Shown: piece by piece, positions 1 to 9,468 of the stretch | Layout of the letters: each line of letters opens with the position of its first letter | How positions within the stretch are numbered: the first letter of the stretch is position 1 | Made by a program: the position numbers and the translations under genes | Assembly: GCA_016490735.1 (NCBI GenBank) | Contig: JAEMWC010001006.1 | Span: forward strand, 27,501-91,500 | Source of the DNA: Pachyseris speciosa | Lineage: Eukaryota > Cnidaria > Anthozoa > Scleractinia > Pachyseridae | DNA length: 64,000 bases | Direction: 5' to 3' | Notes under the pieces: generated by a model | The model's input: the letters and a program-made list of their open reading frames with translations, nothing else | Databases searched by the model: none | What the model was told of the DNA's origin: nothing

Positions 1-1187
1 ATTAAAACACGTGTTAAAGATAAGATAAGTTTCTTTACCATCAAAGAGTCTTCGTCGGTGGCTCTGAGAGCTTTTATTTTTGCTGTGGTACGCGCTACCT
101 GCAAACATGTAAACAAAGCTGTATTAAGAAACACGTTTTCCTTAAAATATCTCCAAGAATGTCGGGAAAGAATTCCAATTCCTTTTGGGGGTGTCCCGTT
201 CAACAGATTAATTAGCCACGAGGTGTTAGGTAGAAACGACGGCTTCACCTAACAGAAAAGGCCTAAGAAGGTGCAATCTTACTTATAGGTGATCACTTAA
301 TAAAACTGCTCACCATTCCTTCCACGCTTGTAGTTGTTGGTGTCGCTGGGGTTGTATTTGTCCTAGTTGCTGTCGAACAGTCGAACAATATAATGAAAAT
401 CAAAGAAGGACGCTTACTCTCGTGAGTTAGTGATTTACAACATATTCTTATTTTATCCCAGAGGAGATAAACTTCTTCAAAACGAGTGTATATCTGCATT
501 TCAATCAAAATTTGTTTACATAAGTTAAGGCAATAAGCGCATCAGGTCAGTCTCTGAAAGAGGGCTTGATCCTATTGAGACAAGCTAAAGGTTAGTGTGG
601 GAGATGTCTTGGTGAATCTTTTCGTAATCTAAACAAAAAAAATACTTACGGAATCGTAATCATAATTTTCTTTAGGTCTTACTCGGAGCCGTGCTTTTCA
701 AATAAACTAACTTAAATGAGATATTACAAAGCTAACGAATATATATTTAAAATGTGTGTTTGCAATTCCAGCAATTAATTAAATATATTTAAAGATTTTT
801 AAAAGCTTGTAACTTCTTATATATGAGCAAACGCCCAAGAACCTCGCGAGGTTTAGAAAATCAATCTGGGAACTATCTGGTGTGGCACGTCTGAAAGAAA
901 TATTAACTTCATAACAGTAACTGCCGTTCTCTTTTTAGTTTTGGTTTAAAGTCCGAGTACCTTTGCCTCATTTTTTTTTTTACCAATGCTTTAGCTCAAC
1001 ACTGACACTTTCTTTGCATCCACTACCCCTTTATTGATTTCATAAAACAGTTGCAACAACTTTACAAATTAGCTTGTTTTGACTACTGAAGACCTAAAGT
1101 GAATAAGATTGCAAAGACAGTCGCTATATTTAGCATCTCGCTACAGAGAGACTTCGTTTTATGTCTTAGAAGTGTAAATTGACTCAC
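1..1187. other. AT-rich non-coding stretch
   Basis: I see no convincing exon here. On the minus strand a Thr-rich stretch near 300-360 (TNTTPATPTTTS) could be mucin-like coding, but on the plus strand the same bases read as a short hydrophobic helix, so neither reading is trusted. From about 868 the sequence is paralogous to 2207-2560, which is intron belonging to the tandemly repeated TSR exon units. Confidence 0.5.
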
Positions 1188-1358
1188 CTGGACATTTTCG
1201 GGTGTTGCACTGCTGTGCCTCTGAGCTGTTTCCAGCACATTTTCTCCCCTCATGCGCTGGTGCAGGATTGTCGCAAAGGCGGCCTCGCGTCTGTAAGCCT
1301 CCTCCGCACGTCACGGAACAGTTTGACCATCCTTCCTAATTACCCCATCTACCATGTA
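1188..1358 (-). pseudogene. TSR (thrombospondin type-1) exon with in-frame stop
   Basis: The exon is 171 bp with acceptor TATAG before 1358 and donor CAG|GTGAGTC after 1188, the same length and phase as its two neighbours. It encodes a TSR core (EGWSNCSVTCGGGLQTR), six cysteines and a QQCNTRKCP end. The second Trp of the WGNW box is a TAG codon (1336-1338), so the exon cannot be read through if spliced in. It is either a dead duplicate or a skipped exon; a sequencing error in one base is the alternative. Confidence 0.75.
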
Positions 1359-1526
1359 CTATAAAAAAAAAGAGAAAATGTTCTAACAAATTTTAAAGGA
1401 GTATCATTTATCTCAAAGTTTGAGCAAACGCCAAAAATCCTCGCGACCTTTAGAAATCGAAGTGGGAACAATCTGAGAATTTGGTTTATCAACGGAGTAC
1501 ATAATGTAAATTGACCACCGTGCAGG

Positions 1527-1575
1527 GATTCGATTAGCTGACGTTTCAAGCGTTATCCCTTCGTCGGAGCGAATC
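1527..1575 (-). ncRNA. hammerhead-like motif of the Penelope element
   Basis: On the minus strand, GATTCG...CGAATC form stem I around a core reading CCGACGA, a stem II (GGGATAACGCTT, mismatched), GAAAC and GTC. Hammerheads of this kind, with a minimal stem III, are known in Penelope-like elements. Here the second core base is C rather than U and stem II has decayed, so self-cleavage is probably weak or lost. Confidence 0.6.
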
Positions 1576-1729
1576 GAGGAATTGTGGTTTGTGTATTGGT
1601 TATACACTGAAAATGGAGCTACGCTATTGGTGGTAACATGGTAACGTGAAAAACAGGAATAAATTAATTGAATGAAAAGCGCTCTTTGATACGGAGGGGA
1701 TTAAGAGTGCCGATTTGAAAGATCAATTT

Positions 1730-2161
1730 TTATTCGAGATTATTACGGCTTTCCGTGGTACCTTGATGTAGGGAAAGGCCAGAGATCGACATGTGTTGTT
1801 TGGAATGGCTAAGGAGATTAAAATGCCGAGCGAATGGTTTGGATGCATCTTTGTCATCTTTTTCAACATCACAAAGATGTTCTCGGAATCGGTCACCTAG
1901 TCGTCTTCCTGTTCCCCCGATGCATAACTTTTTGCATAATTTACAGGTTATCCAATAGATAACATTTGCGAAGGTACACGTGAAACGATCAATGATTTTA
2001 ACCGATCGCTTTGGGCCCGATATTTTCTCAGTGTTTTGAATGAAAGGACAAGTTTTGCATCGCGAGCGAGCGCATTTAAAAGTGCTAGGTTGTTCAGTTG
2101 CTTTGAATGCGCTTCTAACTAGAAATTGTCGTGTTTCACTCAGCCACCGACGCAGCACCAC
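1730..2161 (-). pseudogene. Penelope-like element GIY-YIG endonuclease fragment
   Basis: The open frame of 143 codons encodes the C-terminal part of a Penelope-like polyprotein: a CxxC-type linker (RCKTCPFIQNT), then VIYWITCKLC, the YIG-equivalent LCIGGTGRRL, and DRFREHLCDVEK, which carries the conserved Arg. This domain nicks target DNA during retrotransposition. The reverse transcriptase part is missing (5' truncation), so the copy is not autonomous. The usual YIGETG is CIGGTG here. Confidence 0.8.
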
Positions 2162-2557
2162 ACTTTCGTTAGAAACTAACCCCCTTTATTCATTTGGAAC
2201 AATCTGGTCTGGTATGTCAGAAAGAAACACTAACTTTATTACAGAAACTGTCATTACTATTTTGTTTTGATTCTTTTCTTTTAATTTTGGAATGCAATCC
2301 GAGTACCTCTGCCTCATTTTCCTTTCCTTTTCTTCTTTTCATACCTTTTTGTATTTCACTAATGCATTAAGTCAGCACTGACCCTTTGTTCACCCCATTG
2401 CCCGTTTAAAGCTTTGATGAAACTACTGCGGCAACTTCCCAGATAAGCTTGTTATCGCCTGTTGAACACCTGAAGCGAATACAATTGGAATGGCAGTCGC
2501 TCTAATAAGAGCTACAGAGGCATCATTTGGTATCTGTAGAAGCGCAAATTGACTCAC

Positions 2558-2728
2558 TTGGGCATTTCCGTGTGTTGCACTGCTGTGTTTCTGAGCTGTT
2601 TCCACTGCAGTCGCTCCCATTATACGCTGGTGCAGGATTGTTGCAAAGGCGACTGCGCGTCTGTAATCCTCCTCCGCACGTCACGGAACAGTTTGACCAT
2701 TGTCCCCAATTATCCCAACTACCATTTA
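2558..2728 (-). CDS. TSR domain exon (171 bp)
   Basis: The internal exon has acceptor CAATAG before 2728 and donor CAA|GTGAGTC after 2558. It encodes one thrombospondin type-1 repeat: WDNWGQWSNCSVTCGGG, then QTRSRLCNNPAP, a glycosylatable NGS, and QQCNTRKCP, with the W-box and six Cys expected of group-1 TSRs. Such repeats are found in secreted or cell-surface proteins that bind matrix and glycans. No stop or shift is seen. The other exons of the gene lie outside the window or were not recognised. Confidence 0.85.
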
Positions 2729-3060
2729 CTATTGAAAAACAAATCATTCTAAGAAAATCTTAAAGGGGTACCATTTATCTGAAAGTGTATCGTGAAATTG
2801 AATCAAATGAAGTGGTACGTTTGTAGCATCGACGATCACTTGGACACTGGAGTATGAACAACGATTGACTACCTTGCATCACAAAAAAAAAAGCAATATT
2901 GAACTTCACGACTGCACATTTCACGTTGTCACATGGTAGCATCTCCTTAAGTTACCTTGATATTGACTGGTAAGAGACAACCTGAAGCGAATCAAATAAT
3001 AAAGACAGTCGCTAGCTAGTGGCATCGTTTTATATATCTTAGAAGTATTAATTGACTTAC

Positions 3061-3231
3061 GTGGACATTGCCGGGGGATGCACTGCTGTGACTCTGAGCT
3101 GTTTCCAATGCAATTTCTCCCGTTGTGCACTGGTACAGGATTGTTGCAAAGGCGACTGCGCGTCTGTAAGCCTCCTCCACACGTCCCAGAACAGTTTGAC
3201 CATCCTCCCCAATTGCTCCAACCACCATTCA
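3061..3231 (-). CDS. TSR domain exon (171 bp)
   Basis: The acceptor is TTCAAACAG before 3231 and the donor CAC|GTAAGTC after 3061; length and phase match the exon at 2558-2728. It encodes NGGWSNWGGWSNCSGTC, GGGLQTRSRLC and a QQCIPRQCP end, giving the complete W-box, the CGGG-R-R strand and six Cys. It is probably joined by splicing to the exons on either side, as all share phase-1 borders, which lets repeats be added or lost without shifting the frame. Confidence 0.85.
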
Positions 3232-3848
3232 CTGTTTGAAAGAAGGCAACATCAATCTGGGAAATTCATACATGTTAAATACTCTGACATAATGAGATTC
3301 ATAGTATGTCACAATAGACATCACAAAGTGTCACAAAGTGTCCCGTTCTTCATGTGTCACAAAAGTGTTACTATTTTGTTAAGAAATATGGTTTGGGGAC
3401 ACATTCTGATTTGTATCACATTAGATCATGAATCTTATTATGTCGGAGTATAGGACAGCCCTTGAAGTTTGTGCATAGACGTTTGCTGGGGGATTGGAAT
3501 GTGGACTACGATTAATTTGCATCAGGGATAAAGACAAAACGAATATCGAACAGTCAAAGTTGAAGCGTTTTCACTTAAAAATGACAGTCTAAACGTCAAC
3601 ACTAATCTTTAAGTAACTTTGTACAAATAGTTAAGCTAACTTCCTGAACAACTTTTAATGAGGTCTATATTAAACTTTGGTGTTGTGACAAAATCAATTT
3701 CAGAAAATTGCAGTTTTCCTTATGAAATCGACTATGCTAACAGCTGTCGAATTTTGCGATTGGCTTATTGTCTGACTGAATTTATTGTTTGTTTGGTTGG
3801 TTGGTTGGTTGGTTTTTTATTTACTTATTATCCTTAGCGTGAGCGTAC

Positions 3849-4043
3849 CTGGACAAGGATGAGTGTTGCACTGTTGCGTTTCATACTTCGTTCCTTGGCA
3901 ATCGCGACCGCCATTTTGGGGAAATGGATCGGTACACGTGCGCGAACGGAATTTAATCCCTCCATTGCAGGGCCTGTTGCACGCAGAATAGCCTGACCAC
4001 GGACCCCATCCGCCGTTAACTGGTGCGTGTTGGGATTGAGTTC
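3849..4043 (-). CDS. TSR domain exon, divergent member
   Basis: The donor CCAG|GTACGCT after 3849 and a plausible acceptor TTTACTCAG before 4043 bound a TSR: NGGWGPWSGYSACNRPCNGG, FRSRTCTDPFPQNGGRDCQG, QQCNTHPCPG. It is more distant from the three 171-bp exons than they are from each other, so it is an older repeat. Reading further upstream gives a hydrophobic stretch (LSTYLLCIITVW) that could be a signal peptide, but there is no ATG in frame; I prefer the splice acceptor. Confidence 0.75.
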
Positions 4044-4661
4044 CTGAGTAAACGTTCCAAACAGTTATAATGCACAGTAAATAGGTGGATAAGTTATCAA
4101 ACACGTCAACAAGCGTTTGATATAGCTTTTCAATCTACTAAAAAGCTTTAAGAAAACTTCAAGACAAAGGTTCACCCAATTTTATGATTACATATCCAAA
4201 CCTCCCTTAAACTAGTGATTTCTAGAATAGTATACCTTAATTTTAAAGATACGAAAACGGACACATAGTATATAATTTCTATAGACAAATCCTTTGGTAT
4301 TTAAATACGCAGGTCATGCACCTGTAAAGGAACATTGCCAAGTGGTAATAAGTGGTACAAAAAGATCCATATATCATTGGCTATTCAACAAATAAAATTA
4401 GTCAAGTGTGTTATTGGTAACCCATAAAAAATTAAGCTGGAAGTCATTTCTGGGACTGTATTTCCGTGGTCACATCGGGAGATAATTGTATGGTGCATAT
4501 ACTGTACATGTGTATCGAGGCTATCGCGAATAATAAATAGCTTCATCATGTATAAGAGGTAGCCTGTCGCAACTACTAAATCTGTTTTCAGGGTGTATCC
4601 TTCACACGTACGGGAGCATCCAGTTAAAGAGGACCAGTTAGCAACAGGCATCAGCTGACCG
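4044..4661. other. no clear gene
   Basis: This stretch is intron or upstream sequence of the TSR gene. A minus-strand fragment at about 4590-4650 reads NWSSLTGCSRTCEG, faintly TSR-like, but it lacks the rest of the domain and good splice sites. Confidence 0.4.
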
Positions 4662-5473
4662 TATGTTCGACAATTGCAACAGGGAAGGAGACTATAACAT
4701 AATTTGGAACTTTGAAATATAAAGCATCTTTTCTAGGTTCCAGGAGTAAGCGCTATTTTCAACTGAAGTCAGCTAATTTTTTGGATTGTTAAAAATCTTG
4801 GCTTTGTAGTCCTTCAATTATTCTATGGTGCAAATTATAAATATTTTCTAAGATGATTCCTCGCAACTGCATGGCGAATACTCATTGGGCATAATTTAAG
4901 GCGTCATTCGGCTAGCTAGTGCAGCCGCACATGAAAAACATGGCTGGTTCAGTGCATCGACACTGAGTTCCGTCAGTTGGCAAACGGCTCCATATCACTA
5001 ACGACCATGGGCATCCTATATGTTTTCCAGTCATTTTAATCAACCAATCTTAGCCTTTGCTTGAGAAAAGACTGATTTGATTTCTTTTCTTGATAAATGT
5101 AATCCCCAGTTTTCTATTTTGAAATAAATTTGGTTCAACTTTTTAATGAATGATTTAGCTTTCTATCTTAATTAAAGTTATACTATTTATTTGTGTCCGA
5201 CACAATATATTGACTATAGTTTAGTGCGAGTTCTCGTGAGGCTGAACTCACATCGATTTTACAGGGGCATTACAATTAGCATTAAATAATGCCAAAATAG
5301 GGCATTTTGATGTCTCTCTTCACCTTAATCAGAACGGGTAGTCCCTTTTTTTGTTTCAAAACTGACGTTCTCATATCATGAGTATTCAGTAGACAAAGTG
5401 TGAACAAAAATCTATTGTTATTTTAATTTCAGAGGAATCACCTTATGTCAGCAGCTCTCTTTCAATACCACCT
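4662..5473. repeat. duplicated unit A, part 1 (left of Polinton)
   Basis: This segment aligns by eye with 45,672-46,960, starting at GTTCGACAATTGCAACAGGG and including CAACTGCATGGCG, ACATGAAAAACATGGCTG and TTCCAGTCATTTTAATCAAC. It is the left arm of a unit of about 4.4 kb whose second copy (B) lies 41 kb away. The alignment breaks exactly where the Polinton terminal repeat begins. No coding potential was recognised. Confidence 0.85.
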
Positions 5474-5735
5474 CCGTGCAGCACCCCTCCTCGCCTCGCT
5501 CGTCGGGGATACTGCGCTCCGGTTGTATTGAATCAGCCTACCTATTACTACTCTGAAGCAAGCGAACCAGCAAGCACAACATCAAACAACCTCTAAACCA
5601 GAAGTAACAAACCCGAAACAAAAAACAACCAAGAACCAGGGGTCGCCCTATTGAAGAGAAGGGTGTATGGAGCAAGAGCTATGAAAGACTAGCAGCCAGC
5701 CCTACACAGAAAGCGACCAACAGTGCCGGCCCTTC
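5474..5735 (+). repeat. Polinton left terminal inverted repeat
   Basis: This repeat matches the reverse complement of 25,915-26,206. Strong blocks include CTCGTCGGGGATACTGCGCT, CCTATTACTACTCTGAAGCA, CCCGAAACAAAAAACAACCA and TATTGAAGAGAAGGGTGTA. Beyond about 5,667 the match is patchy, with an indel of about 50 bp. Divergence between the arms, which start out identical, implies an old insertion. Confidence 0.9.
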
Positions 5736-5749
5736 AGAGTCAAAAAAAA

Positions 5750-6076
5750 ATGAAGGAAGAAATTATGCAGTTATACCTTGCGCCGCTCCCCCCATGTCTT
5801 CCGCAGCCACTTAAACCACTACCCCCTCCACTTCTTTCATTACCCCTCTATTCGCCACCCCCCGAGGCGGGAGTCTTCATTCAGGTTCGGCACTCAGCTC
5901 CTGAAGATTTTTGTAATGTTCGTTGTTTGAAATGCAATAGTTGCAACGAAGACGATATTTGTCTTAGAACCGGAGCCCCACCTCCCTTTTGGGTTGATAT
6001 GGATGATCCGCCTGCTCGGGTGTGGGATGAATGGTTTGGGGTTTGGGATGCAGCCGGAATGGGTGATGTGGAGTAA
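5750..6076 (+). CDS. Polinton ORF, small Cys-rich protein, copy 1
   Basis: The protein of about 109 residues starts at the ATG just inside the left terminal repeat. It has a Pro-rich N-terminus, then CNVRCLKCNSCNEDDIC, a cysteine cluster that could bind zinc, and an acidic Trp-containing tail (VWDEWFGVWDAAG). I do not recognise the family. It heads a rightward cluster of small ORFs. The 3' part recurs at 9,488-9,751. Confidence 0.5.
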   Translation: MKEEIMQLYLAPLPPCLPQPLKPLPPPLLSLPLYSPPPEAGVFIQVRHSAPEDFCNVRCLKCNSCNEDDICLRTGAPPPFWVDMDDPPARVWDEWFGVWDAAGMGDVE

Positions 6077-6124
6077 CGCGGCAGTATTAGAGAAAGGCGC
6101 GCGAAGGGTGTGGGTGGTACAGCT

Positions 6125-6433
6125 ATGACAGAGTGGTTGAAGCGGCGCACCATAAGACACGCGCTTGTCGCAGAAATTTACAAGTGGTTGGTGAATAAGG
6201 ATTCCATAGATTATGGTCTAATGTGCTGTGTGAGTGAACAGGTGCAATATGACATATTACCATGGAAACACATTCTGAAAACGAGAGAAAACCACTTTAT
6301 CAGCGAATGCGCTTTTATTATGTACAGGGTTTTGCATTCCCTTCCACCAGATGAAAAATATTGTATAAAGAGGTGGTTGAGTAATCAAGGTTTATTCAAT
6401 ACATTTGCTGAAGCCATGCAGCCGCTCTATTAG
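6125..6433 (+). CDS. Polinton small paralogous ORF b1, copy 1
   Basis: Of unknown function, about 102 residues from the ATG (an upstream GTG at 6,110 is in frame). The core KTRENHFISECAFIMYRV, LPPDEKYCIKRWLSNQGLF recurs in the next ORF as KTRDNNFIDECA, LPEEEKEFMDKWLTDEGLY. It is therefore one of three tandem paralogs, probably an all-helical protein. The position beside the terminal repeat suggests an accessory or early gene; that is inference. Confidence 0.6.
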   Translation: MTEWLKRRTIRHALVAEIYKWLVNKDSIDYGLMCCVSEQVQYDILPWKHILKTRENHFISECAFIMYRVLHSLPPDEKYCIKRWLSNQGLFNTFAEAMQPLY

Positions 6434-6459
6434 AGAAATGGGGTGTGTGGGTAAGAGCG

Positions 6460-6759
6460 ATGGCAACACATAATTTGTTGCGCTACAATGTCAGGCAAGC
6501 CCTGATCACAGAGATTAACAAGTGTTTGGGGAAAAAAAGAAATGTGGATTCTCCCCACAGAATCAAGATTCACCACGTACGCGAATTGTTGAGGCAGGAT
6601 ATGACACCCTGGCAGTACATCAAGAAAACGAGGGACAACAATTTTATTGACGAATGTGCTCATTGTTGTTTAATGGTCGCTTATTCTCTTCCCGAAGAAG
6701 AAAAAGAGTTTATGGATAAGTGGCTGACTGATGAAGGGCTTTATGATACAATCTATTGA
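6460..6759 (+). CDS. Polinton small paralogous ORF b2, copy 1
   Basis: This 99-residue protein starts at ATG 6,460 (in-frame GTG at 6,445). It is a paralog of the ORF at 6,125-6,433, sharing WxxIKKTRxNxFIxECA, SLPxxEKxxxxxWLxxxGL and an aromatic C-terminus. It lies 26 bp downstream of that ORF on the same strand. The family is unknown to me; no transmembrane segment or catalytic motif is evident. Confidence 0.6.
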   Translation: MATHNLLRYNVRQALITEINKCLGKKRNVDSPHRIKIHHVRELLRQDMTPWQYIKKTRDNNFIDECAHCCLMVAYSLPEEEKEFMDKWLTDEGLYDTIY

Positions 6760-6780
6760 ACAAATGGGTGACAAATAAAA

Positions 6781-7065
6781 ATGGACAATTAACGGTACAT
6801 TATATACCGAAAGTTAGTTTTAAGAATAAACAAGCGGCTCAAGACGTTGAACAAATTTAACCTCCCTGAGGAGTATGATTCAGTTCTTTTTGTGCGCCAC
6901 TTGCTGCAGAACAATAAATATCTCTGGTTGTACATCAAGAAAAAAAAATTATTCACAACATCTTTTTTGATTTTGTTTTCAAAACACTTAATCGTCTTAA
7001 ACCACCCGAAAAGGAATATGTGAGGCGTTGACTGCACAATGAAGGGTTTTAGGAAATACTTTATT
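6781..7065 (+). pseudogene. third paralog of the b family, broken, copy 1
   Basis: A plus-strand frame reads NKFNLPEEYDSV, VRHLLQNNKYLWLYIKKK, and after a shift PPEKEYVRRWLHNEGF, the same core as ORFs b1 and b2. It has at least one frameshift and stops. It shows that the element had a tandem family of at least three members before the 3,675-bp duplication. Confidence 0.6.
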
Positions 7066-7237
7066 AAAGATGAATGGACCATTTGGAGAGAGTCAACAAA
7101 TTTCCACCCGACTTGCGGAGGAAAATTTATCCAAAACCAATTGAAAGACAAAAGACAAAGAGATGGGTGCTCCCCTTTTGCGGTTCATTTTTGCACTTGT
7201 CTTTAACGAGGGACGGGTTTTTGAACAATAGCACCCT

Positions 7238-7636
7238 TTGATAAATGGAATTGCACCAACTCCCAACAGAGTTGAGAGAAAAAATTCGAGACAAAAAAAG
7301 GGTGGGTTAGGACAAAGTACACAGAGATCTTTTTTCTGTTTTTTTGAGGGCGCGCCTTTTTGTGACATTGAAAATTGCTTCACCCTTATCACAAGCTGTG
7401 GAAAATGCAACACATGCCGGAGGAATGGCTGTTGTTGGGCCTGTTGGTTGAAAAACAGGCACCACAGGCTGTGTCAGTGGTATGAAGTTGAGGATATTAA
7501 ACAAAAGTGGGCATGGATTATGTATACCCATGGTTGCCACATTTATGCTCGCAATGTATTGATGGGTGGTGCCCCTTGCAAGGACGGCCCAGAACCTTTG
7601 AGAAAGAGGTCAGAGATGAATTTCGGAGAGTCGTAA
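7238..7636 (+). CDS. Polinton ORF, Cys-rich hypothetical, copy 1
   Basis: An open frame of 132 codons contains CGKCNTCRRNGCCWACW and a basic C-terminus. Another frame over the same bases shows LPTELREKIRDKK, which looks equally protein-like, so the coding frame is uncertain and the region may be a broken gene. No family was recognised. Confidence 0.3.
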   Translation: MINGIAPTPNRVERKNSRQKKGGLGQSTQRSFFCFFEGAPFCDIENCFTLITSCGKCNTCRRNGCCWACWLKNRHHRLCQWYEVEDIKQKWAWIMYTHGCHIYARNVLMGGAPCKDGPEPLRKRSEMNFGES

Positions 7637-7656
7637 ATGAACTTTGGGAAAAAGGA

Positions 7657-8308
7657 TTAGAAACTTGGGTTTGAGACTCCCAAACCAAGTTTTTCTTTCA
7701 CATTAATTGCATTTCGGGCCAACGAATGACCCCATTGTCTCTTGTTTCGTGGAATTGCGTCAAGTGCTTTGACCATTTTTCGGTCAGCAACATGCTTGCA
7801 ATATTTTTTCGTTCTCGCCATACTTCTTCGCACGAAAATTACAACTGCTGTAATCAACATCATGCTGCATTGCCACAGCATCCGCCGAGCCAGTCGGTTT
7901 CTCAAATACTTCCAAGATCTCACCCGTCTCAGGGTCAAAGCTCAGGTGATGGTTCAAGGGGTTGTAAGGCCCTGTGTAGTGGTGACCGGGTAGGGTCCAA
8001 CCCTTCTTTGGCGCCGGCAGTTTCCCAATTAATTTATGAAAATCCACGCCCGTTCCATAGTAGTTGCGCAGGGTTTTCTTGAAAACATCCGCGAAACCGC
8101 GGTGTTGGGGGATGGCTTTGCCGAAAGCTTTTAAAAACTTTGTGTCAGTTGCAAATTTGGGAACCAGCACACCCTGGCAAACAAACCGCGAATCAAATAG
8201 ACTCCCAATACCTCTTCCATAACCCTTCCACTTTATCCAAGAGCCGTAGCTGCGGGAGCCACCCTGCCGTTTGTAGTCGCCATATTGTCGTTTGTATTCA
8301 GCCACCAT
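7657..8308 (-). pseudogene. parvovirus-VP1-like phospholipase A2 gene, copy 1
   Basis: The ATG is at 8,308. After a basic Gly/Tyr-rich N-terminus the protein has LPGHHYTGPYNPLN (calcium-loop type) and AMQHDVDYSSC (catalytic His-Asp helix), the layout of the secreted-PLA2-like domain of parvovirus VP1 and of some Polinton/adintovirus virion proteins. A frameshift near 7,810 separates this from the C-terminal part (KHVADRKMVKALDAIP), which carries the second conserved Asp. In viruses this domain helps escape from endosomes; here the gene is broken. It follows the next gene by 5 bp on the same strand. Confidence 0.8.
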
Positions 8309-8313
8309 TGCTC

Positions 8314-8868
8314 TTACTTCTTTTTCAGAAACTTCAGGGCCTTTGAAAAGTTTGGGGTCAGAGATAACACTCCACAGTTTCTGAAATCAACGAATGGGAA
8401 GGGAACAGGAATTCCCGCTCCTCTTGGATTGTCGAGATCGGGCCTGTCGGTTTTGTAGGGGATGTTGGGTCGGACCTTTGTGGAAAGTTGGTTCAACGCT
8501 TCGCTCCCAACTTTTCGAAACACGAGTTTGCCTTTCACCACAACCCAATCAGTCGCCTTTCTTTGGAGCCTGGAATCTCTCATTGCTTCCGACGCATAGT
8601 ATCGCCCCACCTCCACCCCTTTCTTTGCGAGATATGGAAACCCATGGTGAAGAAACAAATCCATCGCTGTTCCGTTGCCCTCTGCAAGAGAGGGCCCTGC
8701 TAGTTTCCCGACTTCGGTAAGAATCGTGTTTTTGTTATTCCACAGCTTGTGCATTTTACTTTCAACATTCTTCGCCCATTTTTTGTTGTGACTACTTTTT
8801 CTGACCCAGGGACATTCGGGGTGTTTCGCTTCTCTCTTACACAATAGACGTCCACTATCACGATACAT
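8314..8868 (-). CDS. Polinton virion-type protein, copy 1
   Basis: About 184 residues from ATG 8,868 (a TTG two codons upstream is in frame). Visible features are a basic Cys/Trp N-terminus, the middle GFPYLAKKGVEVGRYYASEA, and DWVVVKGKLVFRKVGSEAL. Proteins like this lie between the protease and PLA2 in cnidarian Polintons, from memory of the family. The role is unknown; a minor virion component is a guess. The start overlaps the 3' end of the protease gene, as in a compact viral transcription unit. The frame is open. Confidence 0.55.
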   Translation of the reverse strand: MYRDSGRLLCKREAKHPECPWVRKSSHNKKWAKNVESKMHKLWNNKNTILTEVGKLAGPSLAEGNGTAMDLFLHHGFPYLAKKGVEVGRYYASEAMRDSRLQRKATDWVVVKGKLVFRKVGSEALNQLSTKVRPNIPYKTDRPDLDNPRGAGIPVPFPFVDFRNCGVLSLTPNFSKALKFLKKK

Positions 8869-9468
8869 GTTCAAAATAATTCTTCAAAACTTTCTCATTC
8901 TCTTGCACATCTGTGGAAAACATCCGGAGAATATCTGGGTAGCTTGTTCCCCTGTTGCGCTCATTGAGGAACAGCAAACAATAGTACCCACATCGCTCAC
9001 TGCTCACTCGATTGCTTGGATTTGATCCTCGTTGCGCAGGAAGGTTTTGTGCCGCGCTTTCAGCATCTCTCTTTCCCATTCGAACGGAGGGTGCTGTCCA
9101 AAAGAGTCGAAATACTCCACGTCTCCCCCACGCCAACAAGCGACCCAGAGTGTTCCCAAACTGCTGAAATTATCCAAGTTCAAAATACAAGGCGAGTGGT
9201 GGAAAGGTTGGGGTTCGTTTCGGGAGAAAATCCTTTTGATGGGGATGTTAAGATATTTACACCAATTGGTCAATTCAATGTTCGAGAGTGGGACATCCCT
9301 AAATTCCTGTCTTTGGACAGGAGGGTTTATTTTTTTTCTCCCAATCTTCCCAACTGCCCCAAACGGGCGGCGATACCACGGAGGATTAATTTGCATTCCT
9401 TTGCCACGAGGAGGAGGTGGGGGGAGGCGCGGCACAGAACGACTTGAGCAGGAGGGGCCCACTTGCAT
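8858..9468 (-). pseudogene. adenain-like cysteine protease, copy 1
   Basis: This is the adenovirus-type maturation protease of Polintons, which processes virion proteins. Visible are LSNIELTNWCKYL, SPCILNLDN, LGTLWVACW, VEYFDSFGQHPP and, in a shifted frame after about 9,010, SERCGYYCLLFLNE, which holds the catalytic Cys. Family members have His in the GTHW motif; here it is Leu (codon CTC), so the triad lacks its base. A -1 frameshift and early stop (about 9,004) precede the Cys. Both defects are shared with copy 2. Confidence 0.85.

Larger units (their letters stand above)
1476..2195 (-). mobile_element. 5'-truncated Penelope-like element in TSR intron
   Basis: This 720-bp insertion is flanked by direct repeats GGAACAATCTG at 1465-1475 and 2196-2206. 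It holds the 3' part of a Penelope-like retroelement on the minus strand: a GIY-YIG endonuclease fragment followed by the conserved terminal segment with a hammerhead-like motif. Its 3' part matches the second copy at 50,465-51,110 closely. The paralogous intron unit around 870-900 lacks it and gives an approximate empty site. Confidence 0.85.
868..3240 (-). repeat. tandemly duplicated TSR exon-plus-intron units
   Basis: The intron-exon block at about 868-1475 aligns by eye with 2196-2830, and more weakly with the block around exon 3061-3231. Shared landmarks include the run 'tctggt.tgg.a.gtctgaaagaaa', the 'ccgagtacct.tgcctcatttt' stretch and the exon with its donor. This is exon duplication within a TSR gene. 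The first unit has since received a Penelope-like insertion. Confidence 0.75.

Noticed and set aside
293..508. Plus-strand hydrophobic segment (TLVVVGVAGVVFVLVAV) near 315-370 as a transmembrane exon
   Set aside because: The same bases give a Thr-rich mucin-like peptide on the other strand, no splice sites were convincing, and the neighbouring gene is on the minus strand.
4385..4651. A further TSR exon (NWSSLTGCSRTCEG)
   Set aside because: Only one short TSR-like patch, no CGGG-R-R strand, no remaining cysteines and no donor.
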